Shown piece after piece: positions 1 through 7,100 of a stretch of DNA of 22,338 nucleotides (position 1 is the first letter of the stretch; each line of letters starts with the position of its first letter). The notes under the pieces are model-generated. The model did no database searches and was not told the DNA's origin. It worked only from the letters and a program-made list of their open reading frames with translations. Origin of the DNA: a virus. Location: IMG/VR virus record IMGVR_UViG_3300017708_002382, positions 1 through 22,338 of that record; one strand, 5' to 3'. The position numbers and the translations under genes are program-made.

Positions 1-20
1 CCCAAGAAAACTAAGTAGAC

Positions 21-401
21 GTGTATAACCCTTTGGCGGTCTGGAGAAAATTTCTTCGGGCTGCTTCATGGCGTGGTTCGATGTTACTTCGCCGTTTTGG
101 TATGTCTAGCGATAACGCCCTTGTAGAAACCAAGCCAAAAAAATCCAAGGACGACGGCTTTCAATGGGCTGATGAGGGTGTTTCAACCATTGTGAGAGTC
201 GTGATCCTGGGCTGGGCTGGAGCAATCTTGACACTGAACTACGTCACGATTCCAGGCGTTCCTCAGAAGAATATCGATCCAACTTTTATCGCCAGCGTGT
301 TTACAGGGACGCTTGCAACCTTTGGCGTAATGCCAGCCAAGAAGAAAGACGACAAAGAAGATCCCGGCAAAAAAGACGAATCCACTTCCAAAACACAATG
401 A
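21..401 (+). CDS. Small two-helix membrane protein, holin-like candidate
   Basis: This 126-residue protein has two hydrophobic stretches, roughly residues 55-76 (VSTIVRVVILGWAGAILTLN) and 85-102 (around FIASVFTGTLATFGV), separated by a short polar turn. It ends in a very charged Lys/Asp tail. Two helices plus a charged tail is the layout of many class II holins, but no holin family signature is visible, so that role is inference. The start is uncertain. The GTG at 21 lies two bases after an in-frame-1 TAG that may end an upstream gene, and it has a poor ribosome site. An internal ATG at 102 would give a 99-residue protein that begins just before the charged segment. Its TGA overlaps the ATG of the next gene (ATGA at 398-401), which suggests translational coupling with the secreted protein and ferredoxin downstream. 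Confidence 0.65.
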   Translation: MYNPLAVWRKFLRAASWRGSMLLRRFGMSSDNALVETKPKKSKDDGFQWADEGVSTIVRVVILGWAGAILTLNYVTIPGVPQKNIDPTFIASVFTGTLATFGVMPAKKKDDKEDPGKKDESTSKTQ

Positions 402-910
402 AAAGACTGATCGCTGCTGCTTCAGCTGCTTCCTTACTTGGATTGCCCGTTCAAGCTGACATCATTTTTCGGACTCAGTCGAGCGTGCAACTAGGCGTTG
501 ACGCGGCTGCTTCGAACGCCACACGAGTTCCTAGCGTTTACTCCGTCTCCGGAGAGAACCTCACCACCTCCGATGGCACGACATCGGGCAACATTGGCGG
601 CTTGAGCTCATTCACTGCTGGCGCTTCTGTTGGCTTCACCGGTACAGAGTCTTCGGTCAAAGTCGCAGGGGAGAGCTTCACCTTTTCTGAAAGCTTCATT
701 GAGGGTGACAAGCCAGCCACCGGCAGTACCGTGAGCTCAGGCGTGATCGGTACTCTGCCTGCATTTGGCAACACGGTTACTTCGTCTGGCGGCGTGGCCG
801 GAAACCTTGCTGGAACCGTGGGTACTGATGGCGCTATTACGATCCAATCCGGGGGTTCTGGCACTCAGGCGACCGGACAATACGTTATAGACCTGACTAT
901 CAGAAACTGA
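398..910 (+). CDS. Secreted Gly/Ser/Thr-rich protein of unknown function
   Basis: The 170-residue product starts with a clear Sec signal peptide ([20 protein letters not shown], cleavage predicted before Asp21). The rest is low-complexity Gly/Ser/Thr/Val sequence with no cysteines, typical of a beta-rich exported or surface protein. It contains the motif ESFTFSES near residues 92-99, closely matched by QSFTFVES in the secreted protein at 1231, so the two are probably distant paralogues. The gene overlaps its upstream neighbour by ATGA and ends five bases before the ferredoxin start, so the three are likely co-transcribed. I do not recognise a named family. Export into or across the host envelope is supported, while a specific role is not. 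Confidence 0.8.
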   Translation: MKRLIAAASAASLLGLPVQADIIFRTQSSVQLGVDAAASNATRVPSVYSVSGENLTTSDGTTSGNIGGLSSFTAGASVGFTGTESSVKVAGESFTFSESFIEGDKPATGSTVSSGVIGTLPAFGNTVTSSGGVAGNLAGTVGTDGAITIQSGGSGTQATGQYVIDLTIRN

Positions 911-915
911 GGACT

Positions 916-1218
916 ATGTACCAGGCCCAGGACTTCAAGATCACAGTCCAAGTCGAAAACGGTGTTGAGTCGTTCACATGTAAAGACGACGAATACATCC
1001 TCGACGCTGCCGAAGAAGCTGGCATTGATCTTGCTTTCTCCTGTAGGGCTGGAGCTTGCTCATCATGTGCTGGGCAGGTAATTGACGGAGAGCTTGACCA
1101 GAACGACCAAAGCTTTCTGGATGACGATCAACTCAATGCCGGCTTTGCGCTCTTATGCGTTGCTTACCCAAAGTCAGACATTGTCCTGAGGCCTAACGCA
1201 GAAGAAGACCTGTATTGA
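916..1218 (+). CDS. petF: Plant/cyanobacterial-type [2Fe-2S] ferredoxin
   Basis: The 100-residue product is full length for a photosynthetic ferredoxin. It has the complete cluster ligand set Cys43-x4-Cys48-x2-Cys51 and Cys81 within [12 protein letters not shown] and LLCVAYP. It also keeps the acidic DQSFLDDDQ segment and the C-terminal EEDLY that contact ferredoxin partner enzymes. In the family, PetF carries electrons from photosystem I to ferredoxin-NADP reductase, thioredoxin reductase and bilin reductases. Cyanophage ferredoxins are known to support phage-encoded bilin reductases. No bilin reductase is visible in this window. The ATG at 916 follows a GAGGAC ribosome site that overlaps the end of the upstream secreted-protein gene. 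A further cysteine at position 22 is not a cluster ligand. The identification is firm, and the physiological partner is inference. Confidence 0.97.
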   Translation: MYQAQDFKITVQVENGVESFTCKDDEYILDAAEEAGIDLAFSCRAGACSSCAGQVIDGELDQNDQSFLDDDQLNAGFALLCVAYPKSDIVLRPNAEEDLY

Positions 1219-1230
1219 ATCGAGGACTCC

Positions 1231-1665
1231 GTGAAAAACCTGCTTTTAATTGCAATTGTTTTAGCAGGGGCTAATGCAGCAAAGGCAGTGCCTGTTGTCC
1301 CGTCATTCTCAATGGGCAGCATGACCACACATTCGGAAACAACGCAGGAAACCACTGAGTTAATTCGCTCGGTAGATTACAACACAGGATGGTCTTATTC
1401 AGTTTCTGGTCACGGCGTTGAAACGACTTCGGGGGATATCTCAGTCCCTGCGGAATCATCGTCATTCCAGATTGATTCTGAAACGAAAGCAGGATGGACG
1501 CAGCTCAACATGAACGGCAAACCGACTTGGAAGCAAGTCACTCCAGGTCAAAGTTTCACCTTCGTCGAGTCATACAGCGGGCCAGGAGTTTCAAACATAA
1601 CCTCGATCGACAGAAGGGTGACAACAAAAAGCGTCACAGACACTACAAGTATTTTCCAGCGCTGA
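1231..1665 (+). CDS. Secreted protein of unknown function
   Basis: The 144-residue product starts at a GTG with a good ribosome site (GAGGA about five bases upstream). It opens with a signal peptide (MKNLLLIAIVLAGANAAKA). The mature part is Ser/Thr-rich, cysteine-free and beta-like. It carries the QSFTFVESYSGPG motif around residues 108-120, resembling [13 protein letters not shown] in the product at 398, which suggests an old duplication flanking the ferredoxin gene. The C-terminus (TTKSVTDTTSIFQR) reads like genuine coding sequence up to the TGA at 1663. From memory, proteins of this style occur near similar exported proteins in marine cyanophages, but I cannot name a family. Its 3' end overlaps the 5' part of the next exported-protein gene, in a different frame. 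Confidence 0.8.
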   Translation: MKNLLLIAIVLAGANAAKAVPVVPSFSMGSMTTHSETTQETTELIRSVDYNTGWSYSVSGHGVETTSGDISVPAESSSFQIDSETKAGWTQLNMNGKPTWKQVTPGQSFTFVESYSGPGVSNITSIDRRVTTKSVTDTTSIFQR

Positions 1666-2417
1666 TTGCACTTTTATTCGGTTCGCCAAGTTTGGCTGAC
1701 TCCGTCGGTGGCGTCAGCGCAACAGCTAACCCAATCGCTCAGTCATCATCCTCGGTGCAAAACCAGGCGGTGCAGATCCTCCAGGGGCCATACATCCAGT
1801 CGGCAATAGGCTCAACGTCGTGCATGGGGCCGACATTTAACCTCACCCCGTTTGTCACCAATAGCTTTTCGTATCAGAAGCCTTACGAGCCGATCTACTT
1901 CGAACCCGTCTACGACACGATCGACCTCGAGGGGGCCTTTGACGAGGAGGGCTATCCGATTCCAGACGGCATCCCTGACAACGGCTGGGGCGCTATCGCA
2001 TATCAGAAGCCAGTTCGCACCGCTCAAAAGAGTAATTTCAATTGGAGTCTTGGCCTTTCCGCGACTATCTCTATCCCTCTCGATGGCGGCATCCAGGAGC
2101 GCTGCAAGGCCTCTATGTCTCTACAAAATCGACTTGCTGAGCAGGCTTTGCTCAATAAAAAATTGGACTACTCCATTGCCCGTCTTCGCCATTGCGGGGA
2201 GCTAGCGCAGCAAGGGATATCTTTTGCCTCATGGTCACCGGCTCACAAGGTTTGCGCCGACGTAGTCGTTCAGCCAAGGATGGTGCAGATGGCGCCTCAT
2301 GTTCACGAGGTCACAATCACCCCATCAGATCTCGGGCTTGACGAAGCAATCGATTCCTTAAACGCTGAGCTAGAACCCGCTCCCGCAAAGACCGAGGGCG
2401 CACCTTCTTCCCCATAG
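1494..2417 (+). CDS. Exported cyanophage-type protein; true start unresolved
   Basis: The convincing coding part begins near 1620 with a basic stretch (KKRHRHYKY) followed by a signal-peptide core (PALIALLFGSPSLA, cleavage before DSVGG). The mature protein of about 240 residues has conserved-looking segments (QGPYIQSAIG; TFNLTPFVTNSFSYQKPYEP; NWSLGLSATISIPLDGGIQE). It ends in a helical region with several cysteines (RLRHCGELAQQGISF, then CADVVV). I recognise this pattern from uncharacterised exported proteins common in marine cyanophages. The only ATG in frame is at 1494. It lies 172 bases inside the preceding gene, adds about 45 shadow-like residues and has its AGGA fused to the ATG. A strong site, AGAAGG at 1612-1617, precedes no start in this frame. 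The 3' end overlaps the convergent minus-strand gene by 101 bp. Confidence 0.7.
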   Translation: MDAAQHERQTDLEASHSRSKFHLRRVIQRARSFKHNLDRQKGDNKKRHRHYKYFPALIALLFGSPSLADSVGGVSATANPIAQSSSSVQNQAVQILQGPYIQSAIGSTSCMGPTFNLTPFVTNSFSYQKPYEPIYFEPVYDTIDLEGAFDEEGYPIPDGIPDNGWGAIAYQKPVRTAQKSNFNWSLGLSATISIPLDGGIQERCKASMSLQNRLAEQALLNKKLDYSIARLRHCGELAQQGISFASWSPAHKVCADVVVQPRMVQMAPHVHEVTITPSDLGLDEAIDSLNAELEPAPAKTEGAPSSP

Positions 2418-3069
2418 CTTTCTTGATCTTGCCAATGATCTTCTTGATCATCGGCTTGATCAGCTTGAGCAGGAAGTCAGCCACTGGTTTTGCAAGCAGT
2501 GCCGATACCGTCGCGATGGTGGCGATCGTCGCTGTTGTCGTTGCAGCCTCGAGCGGTGGCAGATACTTGGTCGCTACCTCAAGGATCACCGGAGTGACAG
2601 GCTGCTCTATAGCAATGCACTCACCGTCTTTTAGGTACTCATCCTCCTTGCACTCAGGCTTTGATGCAGGCTTCGACCGCGAAGTGCTGGCAGTGTGGAT
2701 CGGCTGCGGAGGGATAGGCAGCGCTGGGACTTCGGGGGGCTCGGAGGCCTCTGTCGACATGTCTCCGATTTTTGGCAACCCCTCCGTTACTGGAGGCTTG
2801 AGCCTGTTGGGCTCGTAAGACATCGCACTGAAAGACGGCATGCCTGAATCGCAGTAGATGGCAACTCGATCTGGGTCGCTAGTCGTCAGCTCTGTCTGCA
2901 ACCCTGAGTCGACGTGTGCCTCTACACACCCAGGCATGTTGACCACAGGCAAAGCCATCGACACTCCAGGCGGAAGTCTGGGTAGCAGTAGCCCTTGGCT
3001 TGGAGAGTCAAAGCGAATCCCGATACTCGGAATAGAGGTAGACCCTATGCCGATATCTGGGATAGGCAT
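2317..3069 (-). CDS. Proline-rich membrane-anchored protein with cationic tail
   Basis: The 250-residue product begins at an ATG one base after the stop of the upstream gene. Its first half is rich in Pro, Gly and Ser, with scattered cysteines at CVEAHVDSG and YCDSG. A compact Cys pair follows (PECKEDEYLKDGECIAIEQ). Next comes one hydrophobic helix (ATTTATIATIATVSALLA, about residues 184-201). An amphipathic lysine-rich stretch (LLKLIKPMIKKIIGKIKKAM) and an arginine-rich tail (SLRERVLAQRLRNRLLR) complete it. The architecture suggests a membrane-inserted or membrane-active protein with the basic tail in the cytoplasm. Proteins with this order occur beside the exported protein at 1494 in other cyanophages as far as I recall, so the two may work together although they lie on opposite strands. 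The function is unknown. Confidence 0.75.
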   Translation of the reverse strand: MPIPDIGIGSTSIPSIGIRFDSPSQGLLLPRLPPGVSMALPVVNMPGCVEAHVDSGLQTELTTSDPDRVAIYCDSGMPSFSAMSYEPNRLKPPVTEGLPKIGDMSTEASEPPEVPALPIPPQPIHTASTSRSKPASKPECKEDEYLKDGECIAIEQPVTPVILEVATKYLPPLEAATTTATIATIATVSALLAKPVADFLLKLIKPMIKKIIGKIKKAMGKKVRPRSLRERVLAQRLRNRLLRQARDLMG

Positions 3070-3070
3070 T

Positions 3071-3358
3071 TCAGAAGGGCAGTGCCACTCCTGGCCCTGA
3101 GTTCACTGTGCCAGTGCTTGGAATCAATCCCTTCTGCGTGCCCAGAATTCCCTCCTTCATGTTTTCCATGTCTTTGGTGATGTACTTGTACTCTTCAGCC
3201 AAGCGCTCTTCCATCTGTAGAGCGAACTCACCTTGGAAAGCATTCAAGGTTGTGCGCAAGCTGTTGTAAGCACCAAAAAAGACGTAGTTAACAAATACAA
3301 GGTTGGCAGTCACGACAACCTTGAATGCTAAGTCCATCGCCACGTTGGCTTTTTTCAT
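3071..3358 (-). CDS. Small single-pass membrane protein with helical tail
   Basis: The 95-residue product starts at MKKANVAMDLAFKVVV. One transmembrane helix spans about residues 10-31 (FKVVVTANLVFVNYVFFGAY). A helical, heptad-like region follows (QGEFALQMEERLAEEYKYI and onward), then a Pro/Gly-rich end. The ATG at 3358 is preferred over an in-frame TTG at 3391 because the longer form would overlap the end of the upstream tail-fibre-assembly gene. The ribosome site is weak, so coupling to the upstream stop 12 bases earlier is likely. The TGA lies one base before the ATG of the next membrane protein. An N-in anchor with a helical ectodomain resembles small spanin or cell-envelope proteins, but there is no lipobox partner, so lysis is only one possibility. 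Confidence 0.72.
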   Translation of the reverse strand: MKKANVAMDLAFKVVVTANLVFVNYVFFGAYNSLRTTLNAFQGEFALQMEERLAEEYKYITKDMENMKEGILGTQKGLIPSTGTVNSGPGVALPF

Positions 3359-3369
3359 CCGACTATCTA

Positions 3370-4098
3370 CTAAGAAACTGGATCCGGCCAAGCAGTTGCT
3401 AGAGCAGGATTTGTAACTGTTTCCATAATAGGTTCGCCTGCTTTAGGGTTTGCGACATCCTCCATAATTGGATTGCCAGCCACAGGATTCGCTACGTTTT
3501 CCATCACAGCATTGCCTTCTGCGTCTACAACTAGTTCTCCTGCTTCGTCCTTTTTCTGCTGCTGAATCGTGTCTGGCTCTACCAGGCCATTACCTGCTTC
3601 ATCAGTCTTCTGCTGTGAAATCGTATCGGCTTCTACTAAGCCATTGCCTGCGCCGTCAGTCTTCTGGCGTGTGACTGTGCTGTTGCCGAAGAAGAGTTCG
3701 ATCAATGCCTCAACCGTCGTAACAGCTGCCACTTCTGCTTGGCGTGCGTTGCAAGAAGTTCTTACGGCAGCGCGGTAGGTCTTCCAGGCTGATGGGATAT
3801 TTGATCCAGTCTCCTTGGCTTTAATAATCCGCCAGTCACTAGGGGTAAGCAATGAAGCTGCGATATCGTTTTGCTTGTCACTCCAAAGGCTTTTCAGGTC
3901 ATCCAAATCTTTTGGATTGCCCACTCCCCAGTAGAAGCGCTGGTCGTACCAAGCAGGTTCGGCAACTTCTACAATTCCAATCGCTTGCTTATCAGCCAGG
4001 CTCGCCATTCGCAGCCAGTTGGCCGGATATTGAATTCCAGTTTTAGGGTCAGTAAAAGCCCTGTCGTATGCGAGGGGCTTATCGCCGAGTTTCAACAT
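3370..4098 (-). CDS. Tail-fibre-assembly-like protein with tandem-repeat tail
   Basis: The 242-residue product lies directly downstream of the giant adhesin gene, the usual place for a fibre chaperone. The N-terminal part (NWLRMASLADKQAIGIVEV, then WYDQRFYWGVGNPKDLDDL) is typical of XkdW/phage fibre-assembly-like proteins. The middle (LTPSDWRIIKAKETGSNIP, SAWKTYRAAVRTSC) matches the segment seen in many tail-fibre-assembly proteins, in which a Trp-Arg-x-x-Lys-Ala helix precedes Pro-x-x-Trp-x-x-Tyr-Arg. The C-terminal hundred residues are two sets of tandem repeats, 18 residues (QQKTDEAGNGLVEPDTI) and 13 residues (MEDVANPKAGEPI). Such a repeat tail is unusual for a chaperone and may itself be virion-associated. 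The family assignment is from motif memory, not a search. Confidence 0.72.
   Translation of the reverse strand: MLKLGDKPLAYDRAFTDPKTGIQYPANWLRMASLADKQAIGIVEVAEPAWYDQRFYWGVGNPKDLDDLKSLWSDKQNDIAASLLTPSDWRIIKAKETGSNIPSAWKTYRAAVRTSCNARQAEVAAVTTVEALIELFFGNSTVTRQKTDGAGNGLVEADTISQQKTDEAGNGLVEPDTIQQQKKDEAGELVVDAEGNAVMENVANPVAGNPIMEDVANPKAGEPIMETVTNPALATAWPDPVS
3387..3503 (-). repeat. Three tandem 39-bp coding repeats
   Basis: Within the tail-fibre-assembly-like gene, the - strand encodes three consecutive 13-residue units beginning MENVANP, MEDVANP and METVTNP, spaced exactly 39 bases. The first two units are nearly identical at the protein level and the third is decaying. The period is a multiple of three, so copy-number change would keep the frame. 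Confidence 0.85.
3554..3670 (-). repeat. Tandem 54-bp coding repeats
   Basis: The same gene encodes two full 18-residue units starting RQKTDGAGNGLVE and QQKTDEAGNGLVE and a partial third starting QQKKDEAGELVVD. The unit is 54 bases. The sets at 3387 and here are different repeats placed next to each other. Confidence 0.85.
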
Positions 4099-4132
4099 TT
4101 AATGGAAGCACGCTTCCCTTAAGCATAATTAA

Positions 4133-7100
4133 TCAGCGAGCGCGTGCGTTTTGGGAGGGGTGAGAGGCCCAAGCCATATAAATGTAAGTAACACCACTGT
4201 TGTTAGTCGTTTGAGCATCAGCTTTTAAACAAAATCCATTGCTCAAAATATCGATAGAACCATTTGTCTGCTCTTGGCCGCTTGTGTCTGCATACAAGTA
4301 TTCATTTGCAACATTTCCAGGGCTTCTAGCGGTGTCGGCCATGTGCCAACCGTTGCTGCCATCTGAAGATCTTTTAATTATGAGTAGCTTTGGCTTAAAT
4401 CCTAAGTGAACAAAATTAGAGCTACCTGCATTTCCGACGTACGAACCAAACGCGCTATAGCCCGGCACGGGTGCGAAACAATAGGCGATGAAATCCTCCC
4501 CTGATACGTTGGCGGTGCTTATGAATGAAAAAGCAGACGATGTCGGATCTGTACTATTCCACACATCTGGATTTGTAAAATTGACACCACTATCGCTTAG
4601 CGATAAAAATGTATTATTTGGAATACTTGTATGAAATACTTGCCAGTGTTCTACTGAACTTCTTCTTTTTAACCAGACCATCTTAGGCGCTGCATTTAAT
4701 CCGTGCCCGATAGTTGCATTTGCGCCCGTTCCAGTCCAACTAGTGATAGAGAACCCAGCAGACGGATTGGCGCGACAGGTTGATGAGATTGATGGGACGT
4801 TTACAGCAGGTGTTGAACCTTGGTCTACAAGAATTTTGCCATTGACTTCAACTGCATAAAATTCCCACGCTCTGCCTGAACGCTGAATCCTGATCTTGGT
4901 TATAGGACCAGCATAGGTTGTTGCATACCACTGCCTTCCAGATTGATCGCCAGTAACAGTTTCTACGTTTGTTGATCCATTGTACAAGTTAATGTATAAC
5001 GGTTGGTTGCTGGTAACTGCTGCGTTAACCCTTACCCCTCCTGAAGCAATGGTAGTGCTAATAGGAATTTCAATGTATGCATCAGTTGTATCACCTTCAG
5101 CAAGAGTATAAATACTGCCGTCAAAACCATTTGTTAGTGGATAACTGCTATTTACGCTTCCGCTGCTAAGTGTGGCAATGTTGCTCCAAACAGCGGTCTG
5201 GTTATACACCGAGCTGTTTAATCCACCAGCAGGAATGACGCCAGTATCAACTAAGAGTTTGCCCCCAATCTCAATTCCACTAAACCTTGGATTACTTACA
5301 CCAGAAGCAATGGTAATGCTTGTTATAGGCGAAGTGATGCCTAAATTAGTAAGGTTGACTGCAGTGTTTGTAGTTCCAGTGGTAACAGAGCTACTAAAGT
5401 CAAGAGTTCCACCAGCGTGTACACAAGTGAATTGATTACCAGAAGGCATTCCGTCACCAGCACAGTAAATAATTACTGAACCAGTGAAGGCATAACCACC
5501 TGCTGGCGTCCAGGTCATACTGCTGTTACCGTTTACCCTACATCCAAGACCAGTAAGAATGCCATTAAAACCTGACGTAGCTGGATTAGCTGCCTCGATT
5601 CCGTTGCCCGTGGAGGTCATCATGCCACTCCAGATAGCGCTTTGATCGTAAGAACTGTTGGTGACTAGATCGCCTCCCTCCCAGGTCCACGCAACCCAGG
5701 TGCCAGAGCCATTAGCGCCAGTATCAGTTCCTAATGTAAAACCATCATTCGTGAATGAAGTAACACCGGAAATAGTTTGTTCGGCAGCAGCAGTGTTGCT
5801 TGTCAAATATTGGTTGGCGCCTCTGACAGTGTCAAACAACCCATTGCTAGATCCAGAACTGCGGTGTTTGTACCAAACAAAGTCAGGGCTATGGTTGATA
5901 CCAGTAATAGTTTGAGCTGTTGCGTTGTTTCCGTTGTATAAGGTTGCATCCATAGCCGTCGAACCGTCCGCAATCGTTGGGTCGGGTAGGTTTGCAGTGT
6001 TTAGGGCAAGAAAATTAGTAGGTGCTGCGTAGCTGAAACTTCTTTGCCCAAAATTTACAGAAAGCGCAGAGGTGACAAGGTTGACGCTAGGGAACGGATC
6101 AGAAACGTTGGACGCAGTAGCTTCAGAACCAGCGCCTGGATTGCCGTTGGCACTAGAGCCACTACCCATCCAAACATTATTCATGCCAAGCCAAAGCTTG
6201 TCCGCATCAGCGTCATAAGCGACCTGCAAAACACTACCTACAGCAGGGTTACCATAAGCACTATCAAAAGAGGTCGTGCTGCTTCCGATATACCTTTGAA
6301 CGTTATTTGAGGAGTTAACAAGGATGAGAAAAACACCGCTGTTAGAAAGGCTAGGGTTGGCAAGACCACTATTGTCTACGCCAATGCAACAAGCGCCTCC
6401 AAGCGTAGTGATGGTTGCCTCGTAATACCACTTACCAGTTGCTGGATACTTCATTGTTGCTCTGCCAGCAAAATGATTAGCGCCACTGGTTTCAGCAGCG
6501 TCTAAATTTCCGTTAGACAACGTTATGTTTGAATTTTTATCTAGCGGATTCCAGGTCGCATAGTTACCAACAACCTCACCGCCCGCGCCACTATCAGTCT
6601 GAGCAGCACGCTGCTCAGGAGTGTCAACTAATGAGTCGCAACCTTCGCCAGGCAGGTTATCGGCAAATGCCATGTAGATGTAGTTGTAGCCGTTGTAGTT
6701 TACATTGCTTCCATCAACAGTGAATCCATTGTCTAAGTAAGTAATTGAAATGTTCGAATTACTGTTTTCAGACGAAGTACCATTTGCTTCAAGCCAAGAG
6801 CTTCCACGATTACTGTCAAGCAGATGCCAGTTAGATCCGTTTGTCGACCTGATTATTACAAAAGCGGGCTTAAATCCAGTCGAAATATAGTTGGCAGAAC
6901 TTGTGCCTGTGTACGAACCAAACTTGCTAAATCCAGAAATTTCAGACCAGCAGTAGGCAATAATGCCTTTGTTATTAGAGTTTGTATGCCCATTGGTTCC
7001 AACGTGAATAACAGAACTTGTGGGAGCGGTGTCGTTCCAAACGTCATATCCGCTTGCTACTCCATTTGAATTGTTTAAATGAAGGTATTGTGTAGTCGTA

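Noticed and set aside
1494-1619. ATG 1494 as a trustworthy start for the exported protein
   Set aside because: The 45 extra residues are out of frame within a good gene, look like shadow sequence and precede the signal peptide. The coordinates are kept only because no other canonical start exists.
2423-2818. + strand ORF of 131 codons
   Set aside because: It lies wholly opposite the better-supported Pro-rich membrane protein gene on the - strand. It has no ribosome site and its hydrophobic start mirrors the Lys/Ile-rich tail of that gene.
3071-4098. Classical Rz/Rz1 spanin pair near the fibre genes
   Set aside because: The 95-residue protein has an anchor and helical tail, but no embedded or adjacent lipobox protein is visible.
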